Origin: Parus major
Taxonomy: Eukaryota; Chordata; Aves; Passeriformes; Paridae
Direction of reading: 5' to 3'
Assembly: GCF_001522545.3 (NCBI RefSeq)
Contig: NC_031791.1
Coordinates: forward strand, 3,945,276-4,009,275
Length of the DNA: 64,000 nucleotides
Position numbers and translations under genes: made by a program. Each line of letters opens with the position of its first letter. Within the stretch, counting starts at the first letter, position 1. A model generated the notes under the pieces. The model was given only the letters and a program-made list of their open reading frames with translations. It had not been told where the DNA came from and did not search any database. This document shows positions 13,101-25,358 of this stretch, in pieces.

Positions 13101-16100
13101 AGTGGTGCAGAACAGAAGGATGGACATGGAAAGACTCAGCTCTGCTGCAGCCAGAATTAGGAGTCATAAGTCCTATTGGCCTCTTTTTCATCTCTCCTAA
13201 TTTCTGAGCGAGGACACAAAGCTTCTCTTGGTACAGGATGCTTTCAGTAGTTAAATCAGGGTTACAGGGACACCAGCTCTGCCACCAAGTTTTAAACACC
13301 TTCACCAGTTCATCTCCTGCATCCTCCACTGTCACCAGCACCACAGTCCTGCTGCCACCACCCCCCTCAAGCACCACCCTGTCCCCCTGACACCCCGCAG
13401 GCACCAGCAAAGCTCCCACCACCCCCAGTCCTTTCAGGTCCACAAGAGCTGCAACAGAACCCGTGGCAAACAAGTTTTGTAGGCCAGCAGGATTCACACC
13501 CTCTGAGCCCTCCAAAGCCACCACCACAGGCTCACAGCAGTGGAGCCAGGTGTGTTGTGCTATCCCCTGACTGGTTTAGCACCCCCAAACTCCCAAAGCA
13601 TCCACCTGCCTCCAGCTCAAGGGATTTTGTCCGCATTAAAGAATTTCCACAGCCTTGTCTGCTTTCATCAGAAATCTTTTAAAGCTGTTCATTTAGCACT
13701 ATGCTAATGCAGGGCTGCAAACAACCCCAAAACTTTCAACCCTTAAAAACTATTTTCTGATATTTGACCAGACATCAGACACTGCTCCACAGAGAATGAC
13801 TAATGACCTGCTTTCTGTGAGAGGGGAGAGAAACTTAATTATGTCCATTAAATTACTTCAAATATTTTTCCTCAGAGAATATGAATTATTTAAACTCAAC
13901 ACAGAGAAACCTGAAACATTAGCAAAAGCCTTCTGGGACTCACTATGTAAATCCCCACTCCAAACAGATGTGGAAAGCATGGCAAGCTGCCACACAGCCA
14001 CTGAAGCAATCAACAGCACTGAGATTTCAATTTGATAGCTTTAATAAGGTCTTCTTAAGGAGAAGCCACTGCCCAGAGCACCGGGAAGGGCATCCCACCA
14101 CCTGGAGGCAGGCGGCACCATCAGCACACTGAAAAGCCTGGAGGTGCTCCTGAAGGGCAGATCCAATTCCATGGAATCTCCTACTGCACCACCTGCCTCC
14201 AGTGTGGGGGAACTCTCCCTGCCTGGGACTATTTAGCTGTGCTCCTCTCAGTCTGGTTTTGAGGGGAAGACAAAGACATCCAAGGTATCATCTGGACACC
14301 AGGCATGGGTAGCAAAGGGTCTTTTCAGATGAAGAATGCACCCCCTTCAGGGATTGCCACCCTGGCAAGAAGTTGCCTGGGGTGGCATTAGCCCAGCAAC
14401 TCTCTCCGTTCAGAGGCTCACACACTGTGAGGAAGAGCATGACAGCCAGCATCCCACACCTGGCTCTCAGCTGCCTTTGAAAGCAAGATGAAGTGGTCAC
14501 AGCCCCAGGTTCATTAGTAGGATGCCTTGTTAAGGCAGAGGGTATGTCCATTTTTGCAGCTGTCCTTAACCATAACCTTGTGAGCTGTAAAGTCACCAAA
14601 TTATTAAACCGTGTCCAAAGCATATAAATAGGGATATTAATGTTCTAGAGTAATTTTAACATTACAGATAAAGCTGTGGGAAATGCCTGTCAGCATCCAG
14701 AGCTCTGACACATCTGCCCAACTATAAGCAGCAGAGCAGCCCCACGCCCTCCAAATGCCGCCCTCCAAACAAACATCTGGGCATTCACTAGGAAGCTGCC
14801 ATGATCTAAAGAAACATATTGCTGACAAAAGACAATTCCACTTGTCCAAACTGTGCTCAGGCACCAGACAGGTCTGGCAGTAGCATGGACTGACACAGAC
14901 ACTGCCAGGACACCAACTTTTACCTCTGCATCCCCCATCCTTCTCCTCAAAGCCAGGGCTGCACATGCACTTCCCTACGGGGACCAGCCACTCGCCCTCC
15001 GCGCTGCAGTGCATCCGAGGGGGATTATCCACATCCAATTCAGCATGGGACACACAAGTGCCTTTAACTTCCACCAAGGTCACAAAGGCCGTCTCTGCCA
15101 CCGTGTCTGGGAACATGGCCAAGTTCTGCACGGTGGTGAGACACTTCTTGTAATAGACCCTCACAGAGACCAGCGCCACACAGGCGCCCACGTCCTGGAA
15201 GCCCAGGTGGAAGCCTCTCTTGCTCAGGTGCCCAATCTCCCTCAGCTCGGTGTTCAGCTTCATCTTGCGCTCGCCCAGGTCTCCCTGTGTGAAGCTCTCA
15301 TCAGCAGCAATGGTGTCAATCTTGGTGTGCTTGCTCTCATGGACACTCCGGCCCAGGTCAGAGTCAGACTCGACGTAGTACAAGTTGAAAGTCTCCTTGC
15401 AAGTGCTCGTCACACCAGGGATGCTGTTGCAGTCCCGCAGGGTGAACTTTAGCTCAATGAAGATCCTCTGGCCGTCACGCCTGGCGATCCAGCCTGTCTG
15501 CAGCCAGTTGTTCTGGTTCGGCTCCATGACATTGCACACCTGGTACGTGCGTATTGGCTTGTAGGTCTCATCCACACCACTGATCTCTTCCCACTGGGGA
15601 CAGAACACAAAGGGCTGTAACACACCAACCAGTATAAATGTCACTAGCACAAGCCTCTCCACCACAGGCCATTATGTTCTAGGTACTGGAAGTCCTCAGC
15701 CCACCAAACCCATCAGCTGTAGTAACCCTGCTCCTGGAGCACCCAACACCTGAGCTCTCTGCAGAGGTGCAAATATAAAGATGCAACCAGTAAGACAGCA
15801 CTTGCAGCAGGTCTTGGGAAATGAGCCCTGATCCTCTGCTGAGGAGCCAGAGCCTTCATCTCCCACACACTCCTCAGATTTTCTGTCCCTGGGAAGGTGC
15901 ATGCACACAGTGTTACCACATGGTGTAATGCTGGATGGGGTTGGGCCACCCAGAGAAATCCAAGATGTCTAAGGAGATGTGACACCAGACACACCATCAC
16001 ACAAGGACATAAACACCTTCATGAACAGCAGCAGCTTCTCTGCCAGGAGAAGTTTTAGTTGCAGCAGGACAAATCCTCCAACTGCAAGTGAAACAGTGTT

Positions 16101-18021
16101 TCCCCAAAGCTATCAGCAGAGATCCTGATCAGTGAAATGATGATTCAACCCTCATAGCCTGAATGATAACCTGGCAATTTCCCAAAGCAATTCCTTCTGG
16201 GGGTAAACTTATGCAAAAAAGTCAAAACATACACAGAACAGTTTGTTCTGCAAACAAACAGTTGTGTCACACAGGTGACTCCAGGACCTACCGCTCTTCC
16301 CTCTGAGCACTTTGTTTCCACTCGGGAAAATGAACCCAAAGCTGCAAGGAGCACAGCTCCAAGCTTACTGAAAGTGGCTTTAGATGGATACCAGCAGCAA
16401 AGTGAGGGGCTGATGGAACAAAGGTTACATGACACAGCTCCCAGTGACTTCCCCAGCCACAGCCCTCGGATTCTAAGGGCTTGACTGACCCTTAGTGCTG
16501 GTGTGCAAACCACAACACAAAGCCTTAACTAGCCAGCGTTTATTGGCTTGTTTTAGTAGTGTAAAATCCATTTTGAGGAGGGACTCCACGCCAGTCATGG
16601 CACTCACACAACCTCACCCCTCGCTCTGCTCCCATGGGCTCCTGGCACTGATCATGCCAAGCTACCCATCAACCTTGAACGAGGAGGTTCCTGTGGCTGC
16701 CAGCCCCCAGCCCCGCTCTGTGGTAAGCAAAGCACTCATACCACAGGATGTCAGACGCTGCTGAGCACCGAGAGCCTTTCACCCTCTCTGGTGGTGCAGA
16801 GGGACAGTCCCATGCTTACCCCATTCGATGGGTGTGAGGTCCAGCCGAGCTCTGCCTGCGATTCCTTTGAGTCCAGCAGGACAACTGCAGGGAAGACAGC
16901 ATGTTAGGAAAACCACTGACACAGGAAATGCTGGTAAAACCCACCCAGCCCATGCTCTGGGAAGCTTAGTGCCATGCTGTGCCAGGTCCCAGGGTGTGGG
17001 AGCAGCTCCCACCCCAGCTCCACCAGCCATGGCATCACCGTGTGAGCACCAAGAGGCACCATGCTCTCGCTACACACCCAGAACAACCTCACAGATACCT
17101 GATCAATGTCCTAACGACTGTGCCACCCCAGGGACGATTTCTCGGACACCACAGACAAAACTGCCACTGAACCATGCCCACAGCGTGCGGATGCTGGAAC
17201 TGAAAGGTACCAGCAGCTGCTTTGAAAGAGGGATTTTCCCTGGCAAACGACAGCCTTTTCCCACAAACAGCCAATTCTATCTTTGACAGGAAGAGCTATT
17301 TCCCTCAGTTAACAGCTTCACGATCCTTCCACAACCAGCAAACAGCCACAGCCCCGACCGGCAGGTTGAGCCTCGGGCTCAGACACCGGGAACAAGGGGC
17401 GCGGCGGCGCATCCCCGGCGGGCACAGCCCTGACGGTCGTTCTGCTCCGGGATCAGTGGGGTCCGTCCGTGCCAGCGAAACCTCCGCGACCACGGACCCC
17501 AGGGCTCGAACCGCCCCCTGTCACGGTACTGGCAGCGCACTGCCCTGTGCCTCCGGTGATCGCGGGGACCGGGACACCCCGGGCTGACCCGGGCACTCCA
17601 CGGGGACCCGTCCGTCCTCTCCCGCTCCTCCGGCAGGTCTCCGCGCCCCGGAGAGCGGCAGCACACCCGCCCCACAACCCGTCCGGCCAGCCGCGGAGCG
17701 ACCCCACCGCCGAGCCGAGCCGGCCGCTCCCGGTACCGCAACGCGGGCAACCAAAGTCGGGGTCGATGCGGCGACACCGCGCGCCGAGGCAGCCGGGCAC
17801 GGGGGACACGGCGGTGCCGGAGCACCGGGGACACGGCGCGGCCGGGGGCGCGGGAGCGCCGAAGAACCGGGAGGCGCCGCCGCCCCGGCCGGCTCACCCT
17901 GCTCGGCGGCGGCGCGGGGCAGCACCGGCAGCAGCACCGGCAGCAGCACCGGCAGCGGCGGCAGCAGCGGCGGCAGCAGCGGCAGCACCGGCAGCAGCAG
18001 CAGCGGCAGCGCCGTCTCCAT
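962..18021 (-). CDS. EPHA10: EPHA10, ephrin type-A receptor 10, ectodomain exons 1-7 (3' part outside window)
   Basis: The coding exons, read on the minus strand, are 18021-17898, 16884-16820, 15593-14924, 8103-7948, 7263-6922, 3109-2985 and 1124-962. They total 1645 nt (548 codons plus 1 nt) and all phases are compatible. Exon lengths of 65, 156, 125 and 163 nt are the standard Eph ones. Predicted order: signal peptide about 1-41, ephrin-binding domain about 42-240, Cys-rich sushi/EGF-like region to about 335, fibronectin III-1 about 340-453, fibronectin III-2 about 454-548. EPHA10 is chosen over EPHA8 because of [26 protein letters not shown], the VTVSTG ending of FN1 and [13 protein letters not shown]. 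Synteny with YRDC, MTF1 and INPP5B agrees. In the known family EPHA10 is a membrane receptor for ephrin-A ligands with a catalytically dead kinase. That part is not in this window, so kinase status cannot be judged here. Introns are long compared with the other genes. Confidence 0.95.
1495..2090. repeat. 24-bp minisatellite in EPHA10 intron 6, interrupted by assembly gap
   Basis: Tandem array of a unit like CACTGTCCCAGCCCCACAGA followed by CTGG (about 24 bp), with some 30-bp units carrying an extra ACAGG. Units are visible on both sides of a run of N from 1597 to 1911. The open frames across it on both strands are repeat artefacts. True copy number is unknown because of the gap. Confidence 0.95.
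1597..1911. other. Assembly gap, 315 N
   Basis: Run of N inside the minisatellite. Collapse at a tandem repeat is the obvious cause. Confidence 0.99.
2985..3109 (-). CDS. EPHA10: EPHA10 exon 6, fibronectin III domain 2, first half
   Basis: 125 nt, the family-typical length. Reads [19 protein letters not shown], then LSWQEPG, a predicted N-glycosylation site NGT, and EYEVKYFEK. Donor GTAGGC. Confidence 0.94.
3110..6921 (-). other. EPHA10: EPHA10 intron 5
   Basis: About 3.8 kb without supportable coding sequence. The only structure noticed is a 39-bp imperfect tandem duplication near 6300-6377. Confidence 0.8.
6300..6377. repeat. Two-copy 39-bp tandem duplication
   Basis: ACTGTCCTTCAGCACAGCAG-like unit at 6300-6338 repeats at 6339-6377 as ACTGTCCTTTGGCACAGACA, both running on to GAGGAGGGAC. 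Diverged copies, no known function. Confidence 0.7.
6922..7263 (-). CDS. EPHA10: EPHA10 exon 5, fibronectin III domain 1
   Basis: 342 nt, acceptor TTCCAG, donor GTGGGT. Starts [16 protein letters not shown] and contains [15 protein letters not shown], the paired cysteines [12 protein letters not shown], a predicted N-glycosylation site NYT and the closing VTVSTG. Local GC is much higher than in the flanking introns. Confidence 0.95.
7264..7947 (-). other. EPHA10: EPHA10 intron 4
   Basis: 684 bp with canonical ends. Open frames here are read-through of exons 4 and 5. Confidence 0.85.
7948..8103 (-). CDS. EPHA10: EPHA10 exon 4, Cys-rich EGF-like region (156 nt)
   Basis: Acceptor TTTCAG, donor GTACGT. 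Reads [38 protein letters not shown] and ASCTR, matching the Eph Cys-rich module. This frame has no upstream ATG, so simple ORF finding misses the exon. The phase 1 to phase 1 length of 156 nt is the family norm. Confidence 0.94.
8104..14923 (-). other. EPHA10: EPHA10 intron 3
   Basis: 6.8-kb intron. Contains several open frames of 60-190 codons without recognisable domains or flanking exon structure. I see no RNA gene and no clear transposon. Confidence 0.8.
14924..15593 (-). CDS. EPHA10: EPHA10 exon 3, ephrin ligand-binding domain
   Basis: 670 nt, from acceptor CCCCAG to donor GTAAAA. Carries the core of the ephrin-binding jelly roll: [44 protein letters not shown], the [18 protein letters not shown] strand pair and VRVYYKKC. 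It runs on into the first Cys-rich residues ([20 protein letters not shown]). The conserved cysteines of the family are present. Confidence 0.96.
15594..16819 (-). other. EPHA10: EPHA10 intron 2
   Basis: 1.2 kb, canonical ends. Nothing recognisable inside. Confidence 0.85.
16820..16884 (-). CDS. EPHA10: EPHA10 exon 2 (65 nt)
   Basis: Lies between a CTGCAG acceptor and donor GTAAGC at 16819. Joined to exon 1 in phase 1 it reads [16 protein letters not shown] then SHPSNG, the start of the ephrin-binding domain, closely like human EPHA10. A length of 65 nt is typical of Eph exon 2. Confidence 0.93.
16885..17897 (-). other. EPHA10: EPHA10 intron 1
   Basis: 1.0 kb. The exon-1-proximal half (about 17350-17897) is very GC/CpG rich and belongs to the promoter CpG island. 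The rest is plain intron. Confidence 0.85.
17898..18021 (-). CDS. EPHA10: EPHA10 exon 1, signal peptide
   Basis: Begins [12 protein letters not shown] and ends AAAEQ plus one base, followed by donor GTGAGC at 17897. The ATG at 18021 has a strong Kozak context (gcgccATGG) and opens directly onto a hydrophobic stretch. An in-frame ATG at 18084 would add 21 Arg/Gly-rich residues in front of the signal peptide and is less likely. The hydrophobic core is about 30 residues of Leu, Pro and Val, long for a signal peptide, and is encoded by an imperfect CAG/CGG/CCG repeat. Confidence 0.88.
17930..18012. repeat. Imperfect GCA/GCG trinucleotide-nonanucleotide repeat in EPHA10 signal peptide
   Basis: On the plus strand the tract is built from GGCAGCAGCACC- and GGCGGCAGCAGC-like units. 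It codes, on the minus strand, for the Leu/Pro/Val core of the signal peptide. Such tracts are prone to length variation. Confidence 0.8.
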
Positions 18022-21000
18022 GGCGCCGCGACTCCGCGCCCCGCGCCGCCGCCGCGCTCCCGCGCCGCGCCCCGCCCCCACCACCGCGCGCCAACCGCCG
18101 GCGGCGGGGCGGGGCCTCGGTCAGGACGGCCAATGGACGGTAGGGGCGGGGCAAAGGGGGCGGGGCCAGGGCGCGCGGGCCGTCACTCCCCAGCCGGCTG
18201 AGGGAGGGCGGCCCCGCTGAGGACAGCGGGCACCGGGCCGGGATTTGGGCCGCTGGAATTTCTGCTCAGGGCACGGGCAACCCTCGCCGATGCCGAGATG
18301 TTGCGGCCGTAATGAGCAGTGCTTTGCCACCGCCGTGCCCAGCTGATGTTTGCTGCTGATAGCAGTGTTGGGTTGGAGCGGTTAGAGCCTCCTTAGCGGG
18401 GCAGGTCTCGTCCCTGCCCTGGCCTGGCAGCGATGCCCAGGAGTGCCGGTTTTGTCGAGCCCTGTGTCCTGTCTTTCTGGGTTGAAATTTTGCTCCCGGC
18501 TTCATGTCGAGGTCCTCCAAGCCCAGCAGCTGCTGTGAAAGCAAAAATGCCCAGACAGAAAGGCCAGGCAAAGGCAGCCCCAGGCAGGGTGAGTCCTGCC
18601 AGGCCTGCACCCAGGACAGTGTTGTGGCTGCGGGGGCTGCCTGCGCTGGGGGAGGCAGTTCTTCAATTCTTGGCTCACCAAAGCCGAGGTATTTGCCACC
18701 AGGCCCACAGCCTTCTGCATCGGGGGAGGAACTCAACGAGATTTGATTATTACTAATTGTAGGTGTTGCAGGTTGCTGCAAAGTTTAGTCAGGCTGAATG
18801 CCTGCCGGTTTTCCCCCCGATGGCAGATACTGTGATACCAAAGCAAACATTTGTTCCTGTGGGATGTTCCTTTTGCTGTGATTGTGTGTCAAACGTAAAA
18901 TATTGCAGGTGTGAAGTAAAAGCATTGAGCCTCCATCTGGCCGGGCTAGGGTAGCCCATGCCAAACCCCTGCTCACAGGAGCTGGTGCTCGGACCTCAGG
19001 CTGAGCCCAGCTGGACATTTGGAGCGAGAAAATGTTTCCAGTTCTCCATTTCTCAATTCTTTTGCAAACATGGTAATTTCCTTTCCTCTCTGTGTTAACT
19101 GGTGAGGAAGCGCCAATCCATTTATTAATGTTCTTCCCATCTAGGAAAGCTCAGTGTGGATCAGTGCTTCGTGTGCTGCTGCATCAGCACTGGAGCCCCT
19201 CCTACCATGCACCTGCAGCCCAGGAGCTCCCGGTGAGACCAGGAACAGCCATGCTGACTGGGGGCATGAGTTCATACAGTCAAAACCCTCCTCCCATCAT
19301 GTTACAGAGGAGGGAAGCAAAAGACAGGGTTTATTTATAATCTTCCTCAAGTGGAAACCAAAAGAAGTGACCCGTTATTACTTAAGATTTCTCAAGCCAC
19401 CCAGGAAGAAAAGTGATATTTAGTTGTCGTTAAAGGCTCAGAACTGCATAACAATTTCATGCTATGTTAACTTCTAGGTTTTCTTTCGCATATAAATTTT
19501 TAAGGACCAAAATAGAAAAACCCAGGCACTTGACCTTTAATCACAGTTATTTGTGTGATCAGTCAGGTGTGGGAAAAAGCTAGTTTGTGCTTGAAAGATG
19601 TCCTTTAAAGCCAGATTGCTCTAACATGACACACAACTCTCACAGTGTAATATATGGGATCTCACCTCCTTTTCATACTCATGCACTGGATCTCACTGCT
19701 GGGACAGTGGAAGGTATCAATGTCATGAAGCAAATCAATCCAGACCCCTGGGACAGCTCCATTCACCACCAAGCTCCACAGGCGTGTGCACTTTCCTGTC
19801 ACAGAGAAGCCAAGCAGGGAAGAGGACTTGGGAAGTATGTGGAGGATTTGATGTTAGATATGTTTTACTAGAAGAAAAGTCTGTTGTGTTAAAAGCACAC
19901 AGCTTTTCCATTTATCTGAAATATTATTCCAAGCACTTATAAAATCTTGGTATTAGAACAGCTAGAGGTATTTTAATTAAGATTTTAAGTATCATGCTTT
20001 GGGAAAATGATCTTATGAATTTTGTTTCAGCAACAGCAGATGAAAAGTTACTGCTGGTGTGAAGAAAACAGAGAAACAGAGCAGCCTTTAATGGACACTA
20101 GGATTTCTTCAGGAGCCCAAAGCCACACCAGAGACAGGACGGAGGGATGCATCCCCAAGATGGCACTGCCCACCGGCTCCTTGAGTGGCACAACAGGGGG
20201 CCATTATCTGCAGGCGAAGGAAGAGGAGTATGCAGGCTGTCTGGTCACCTCTGCTGCTCACATCCAGCTCTGGGGCTGTTGCCCTTCCCCACTCCTGACT
20301 GGAACCTGCAGAGACAAGATCAAAGGGAAAGCAAAGACATCGGGTCAGCCAGGCTCCAGATTGTCAGGGGAACTTGTGCAAAGAGCTGGGCTAGCCCAGA
20401 AAAACATGTAATTGGCCGAGCTGAGCTATTACCTGCTGTAAGTGGAGACAGAAAGATAGTTTTGACACCACAGTGAAAATAACCCTCCTGGAAAAAAAAA
20501 TAAAAAAAATCAATACAAACACCAAGGAAAGAGAATCAGAAACTGAGACCATCAATTCCTGAGATAAAGAGTTGAAAGTCTCAGTGTGAGGACAGCCAGA
20601 TCTGTACTGAAAAACAAAACTTTACTTCTTTTGCTGACAAATTACTTTTTATGCTAAAGGACAAAGGAGCCAAGGGTATGCAGGCCTCAATGTACAACTG
20701 AAAGAGCAATCCTTGACAAAAGATGGAGCAGGCAAAAACTTCATGGAAGCTTTTGCACTTCTTTCTCTTCCACACTTGCAAGTATTTTTGTACCATGAAA
20801 AACAAAGGATTTCTGCAATTTTGTACTGGTTTTGGCATGTTACACAAATGCTCCAGGATTTCTATGTCTTCTGCTGTGACAAGGGCAGAGCCAGAGCAGA
20901 GGAAGCAGCAGCAATACAGCACAAGTATTCCTGGCATTAGGGAATATCCCACAGAGTAAAGTGACACAGACAATCCAGTCCCAAGGGCACCTCACCAGTC

Positions 21001-24000
21001 TGCCACGCCCAGCTGATCCCAGGCCTCAGACACTGCTTCCCAGGGGCACAATGCTCCATCACAACAAGTGCTGGCCCATCCCTACTCATCCCCTCCTGCT
21101 AGCTGGCAGAAATCACAGTGAAAATGAAAGTTAATGTAAAGCTCCCCCATAAATCTCATGCTCAAAAGCTGCACAGCCCAGCATCTGGGTTGCAAGGGGA
21201 AAACCCTTCTGCCTTCTGGGTTGTTTGTCTGCAAATACAAAGGAACCAGAGCTGTGCACTTGTTTTAACAGCTCTTTCTGTCAGATCTGTATTCTTTGCC
21301 TCACGATGTCTGCACTGTAAGTGTTTTGCAGCAGTTCTTTAGCTTTTAAGGTAATCACATAAAAGACCCTTGACTTCATAAACACAGCTAATCTGGGTAA
21401 ATGCCTTTAAGCATCTTTACATTTCTTGCTAATGGATTTCCAGACAACCCACAGATATCCACACTCTAGAAAATAATGTAAAATAGAGTGTCTAATTTTT
21501 TAAATGCCTCACGTTCATCATATACTGAGAAAATCCAGAGCTCCAGGCAGCATAATACCATCACACTTATGTAAGTCATCCCCTGTTCTGTCATCATCAG
21601 CATGAACCCCACCTTTGGCTGGGGCACAGATCTACTCGGTGTCAAGTTCCAATTCAACCAGAGACAAATTACCACACGCTGTTAATTAGAGCTAGACAGG
21701 AGGGATGCAAGTGTCACAGTCTGGGGACAGAGACTGAAGGGCACATGGAGGCTCTGAGCACTGAGCTCAGGAGTTGTGTGCGGGATCTGCTGCCCCTGGG
21801 AGCAGTGGGAAGGCTCGTGGAGGAGGCACATCCTGCCCCTGAGAGATGCTTTGCTGGTGGTGCTGAGCAGAGGGCAGGATGCCAGCACCCCACAGGCTTC
21901 TTGCCCCTCAGTCTGCCCCTGTGGCTTCACTTGCTCTGCTTGAAAGGCTGAGGTGCAGAATGATAGCTCAAGTGGGTGAACCTCTCAGAACTGAGGGAGA
22001 AATGAGGATGTACCTCAAGTATAATGGTGCAAACAACCACTAACGTGATTTGATACCAATCACAGTAATTTGAACAAAGGAGTTGTCCTACCTTTGATTT
22101 TCTCTCCTTCTCCTCCTGGCTGGTTTCATTAAAGCCATTTATAGAGATTTGCAGCAGTTCTGTTTGAAGTGCTGTCGTCAGGATTTTTATTTTCAGTCAC
22201 ATCAGAAATGGTCTTACAGCAGGCTGGTTATGTTTCACAAAAGGATCTGTAACATGTGACCATCACTCACTGTCAGAGGTGTTTTAGACAGGCTGGTCCT
22301 GCTGGTCGTGTAGCTTCTGAGGTGAGTGTCCAGCACTGAATGCCAGGGAAGAAGCTCCAGAGTGGCCACAGCAAGGGCCAGTGCCTGCCCTGGTGCCAGG
22401 TTTCCTCCACAGCTTGAGCACCTCCCAGGCCTCCCTCAGCAGCTCCCAAGCTGCACTGCACTGAATCTGCAACCCAAATCTTGGTAAATTTGAAGTGTGT
22501 GCCAGTCTGGTTCACACTGCTCCTAAGGAGAGCATCCCTGTTCACCCTAAAGGGGGACCACAGAGTGCCAGTGCACCTTGGGCCTGGATTCCCCAGTTTT
22601 ATGGTGTTTCCTCTATTAAGAGCTTTTTCGTGTTTATATCTATGTGCTGATCACCATTTAAAATGCATTCCCAAGATTTCTAATTTCCCTGGCCCCTCAA
22701 TAACGTGTCAGTAAATGTCCCTCAACAACAACAAGGGCACTGAATTGCTGTGGATTTCCATGGAGTGATGCTACTCTGGCTCTTTCTCATCAGGCAAATC
22801 AGAAGTGCAACTTGTATGACACACAAATGAGGAAAGACACTTCAGGACTCACTTGGTAACTCAATCACCACAAGACATTCATCAATTATCTCCCCGTCAC
22901 GGGGTGAGGGTGGCAGGGAGGTCATGCCGAGTGAGTCTTTTTCATTTGTCAGTGACAGAAGAAGGGAATACACTTTGCAAATTATAATTAGCAATTTAAT
23001 CCAGCTGTGGCTAATTCATAGCTGCATTTTACACTCCAGGACTCAGCACTTGGGCAGACTCTAAATAAGGCACCAGCATACTATGTCCAGCTCCCTGAAA
23101 GCTCTCCAGTAATTACAGATTGCTCACTGCTCAGCAGAGAGCAGGACAGCCTTCCATGCCTGCAGGTGCCTCTGCTCCTCCTGCCACCCTGCCAGGGTGA
23201 GAAGCAGCCCTGGAGAGAGAGAGAGACTGCCAGCCAGCTGCCATCCACACCATCCCCCAAGATACCTGCCACAGAGATCCTGCCAGCCCCAGCCTGAGGA
23301 TGGAGAGAGGGATCCTCACATCCCAGCCCTGTTCCCATCCCGGCTCAGTGGTAGAAGGGGACTGGGGAAATGGCTGCAGCTCTGGGAAGCAATTAATTCT
23401 GCTCCATTCTAATGGGACACTCCAGGCCTGGAAAAGAAATTCGCATATAGGTTCACAAAAATCCTGCTTGAATAAACAGAAAGGGAGGGAATGCTGGAGA
23501 GAGCATCCAATCTGCATCATAATTAGGGAAAAAATAACAAATGGCAGAAACAACCTGTTCCCATCTGCAGCTGCAGTTTGTTCCTGCTGTATTGAACAGG
23601 CAGGCACCAAGCCTACCAGGAACCTTCTCTGGAAATGTATGGGTGTTTCATGCAATAAGAATGGGAAAAGAGCCTCTTTTTATGTGTACTGCAGAATCTG
23701 CTGTAATGAAGCATCAGAGAGGATTTTGCCTACCAGACACTACTGCCTCCAGCCTGGTACCAGAATTGTGGGGCTCACCCCTGGAAGAGTCTCCTTGAAG
23801 AGAGCCCATATGGAGATAACAATTAGGCTCCAGATCTGGGGGCTACCCTGGTGTGGGGCTGGGCCTCTGCTCCATGCAGTGGCTCACGTCACTGTCACAT
23901 TTGGCTACCCAGAGCAGGAAGGTGCACTTCTCAGTGCATGCATTTCAGACATTATTTAATCCCAGACTGACTAATTTATCCATAAACCTTCCTAATGAGT

Positions 24001-25300
24001 CTGATAGTGTAGGAATGAGAGAAAGCAGCATTGTTATCTGTAAACAGCAGCAGCTGACAGCGTGTTTAATCACAGGCTGCATAACAGTGACATGGGTGGA
24101 GAAGAGGATTAGATACTTCTCCAATTAATCACACAGCAAAGGCACGGACACCGAGCCTGAGGGTCACTGAACCCAAAATGAAGAGCAACAAATACAGGAG
24201 CTGGGGAGTCCCAGTGGAGGCACTTGGAGCCAGGGGTGGGCTGTGCTGGAGCCCTCCCCAAAACCCTGAGGGCAGCCAGCACCACTGCAGAGCCAAAGCC
24301 ACCACTAATACCACAGGCTCTGCACTGCCTCGAGATCTGCAGGCTGCCTGTGCCTAACAGGATTTTGCAATCCATGGCGAACATGCTAATGGGATAGAGA
24401 GGTAAAGAGTTCATCCTACTCACTTTTCTCTGCTTCTTTTCTTTTTTTCTGAGCATCTCTCTCCTAGTTTTCTCTGGCTCATCTCTTTCTGAGGTCTGCA
24501 GATTAAAAGCATTAATATGAGCCAGAAGTTATTATGTGATTCCTACTTATCACAAAGTAAATGGGATCTAGTGGGCTGCAGCCCTGGAAGCCACAGCCAT
24601 TGGTTAACAAGGAGTGTTGTCAAGGCCTTCAGGATTTTCTTTCCCCAGCCCCCAAGTTTGGAGGATGCGGCTCACAGGACTGGGGGGAGCACAGGGAGAA
24701 GGGAGCAGAGTTGTGGGAGCTGTTGCTGATGTGCCACTGCACGAAAGGGAGCAGTGATGATGTGAAAAGTACATTGGTGGGGGCCAGAGGCTCTGCACAA
24801 ACTGTGGGGAGGTGCTGGTTGTGCCAGGCATAGGTAGGAGGGAACAGCTCTGGCACCAACATAGCGGGGGCTACAGCATTGCTGCTGCTGCCACCTCTGC
24901 TTCCACTGCAGGCAGGGTTTAGTATGTGCCCTCTGTTCTTCCTGAGTCCAAATCTTGGGTTAAACCCAAGCAGCTGCTCCGTGGTGAAGTCCAGGTGTTT
25001 TGATTTATCTCTGAGAGATCTCATTATCAGCCACAGCAGCAGACTCTGACCTTTCATGGCAGGGCCCCTTTGAATTTACTTTCTGCCCCAAGGTACAAGA
25101 GGAACCATGAGAAATCAATTTTCTTTCCTCCAAGACCCCCTAGTTTTCAAGAACTTTTAAAGGGCAGATAAACCATAACTGGGACATCTTCTACCTTTAA
25201 AAAGGTCCTTCATCATATTAGATTTTGATTAATCAGCCTCCTACTCTCCTGTCACTTTCACAGTGGAGAGCACTGGAGACCTCCCACCAGCCCCTCTCTG

Positions 25301-25358
25301 CAGAGAGAGAGGGAGGAAGAGAAAGAGAGGGAAAGGGAGAAGGAGAGGAAGACAGAGA
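25301..25358. repeat. GA-rich purine tract
   Basis: Nearly pure A/G run on the plus strand (GAGAGAGAGGGAGGAAGAGA and similar), 58 bp. Simple low-complexity sequence. Confidence 0.85.

Larger units (their letters stand above)
17350..18260. promoter_or_regulatory. EPHA10 CpG-island promoter
   Basis: Dense CpG from about 17350 to 18260 around exon 1. Upstream of the ATG, relative to the minus-strand gene, lie a CCAAT motif (18130-18134) and GC boxes (GGGGCGGGGC near 18143 and again near 18158). No TATA box was seen. The transcription start cannot be fixed from sequence alone. Confidence 0.7.

Noticed and set aside
17469..18143. 224-codon plus-strand frame over EPHA10 exon 1
   Set aside because: GC-rich antisense shadow of the signal-peptide repeat and CpG island.
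23300..23959. 219-codon plus-strand frame in the intergenic region
   Set aside because: No recognisable family, no neighbouring exon structure, and overlapping frames are open too. Chance ORF.
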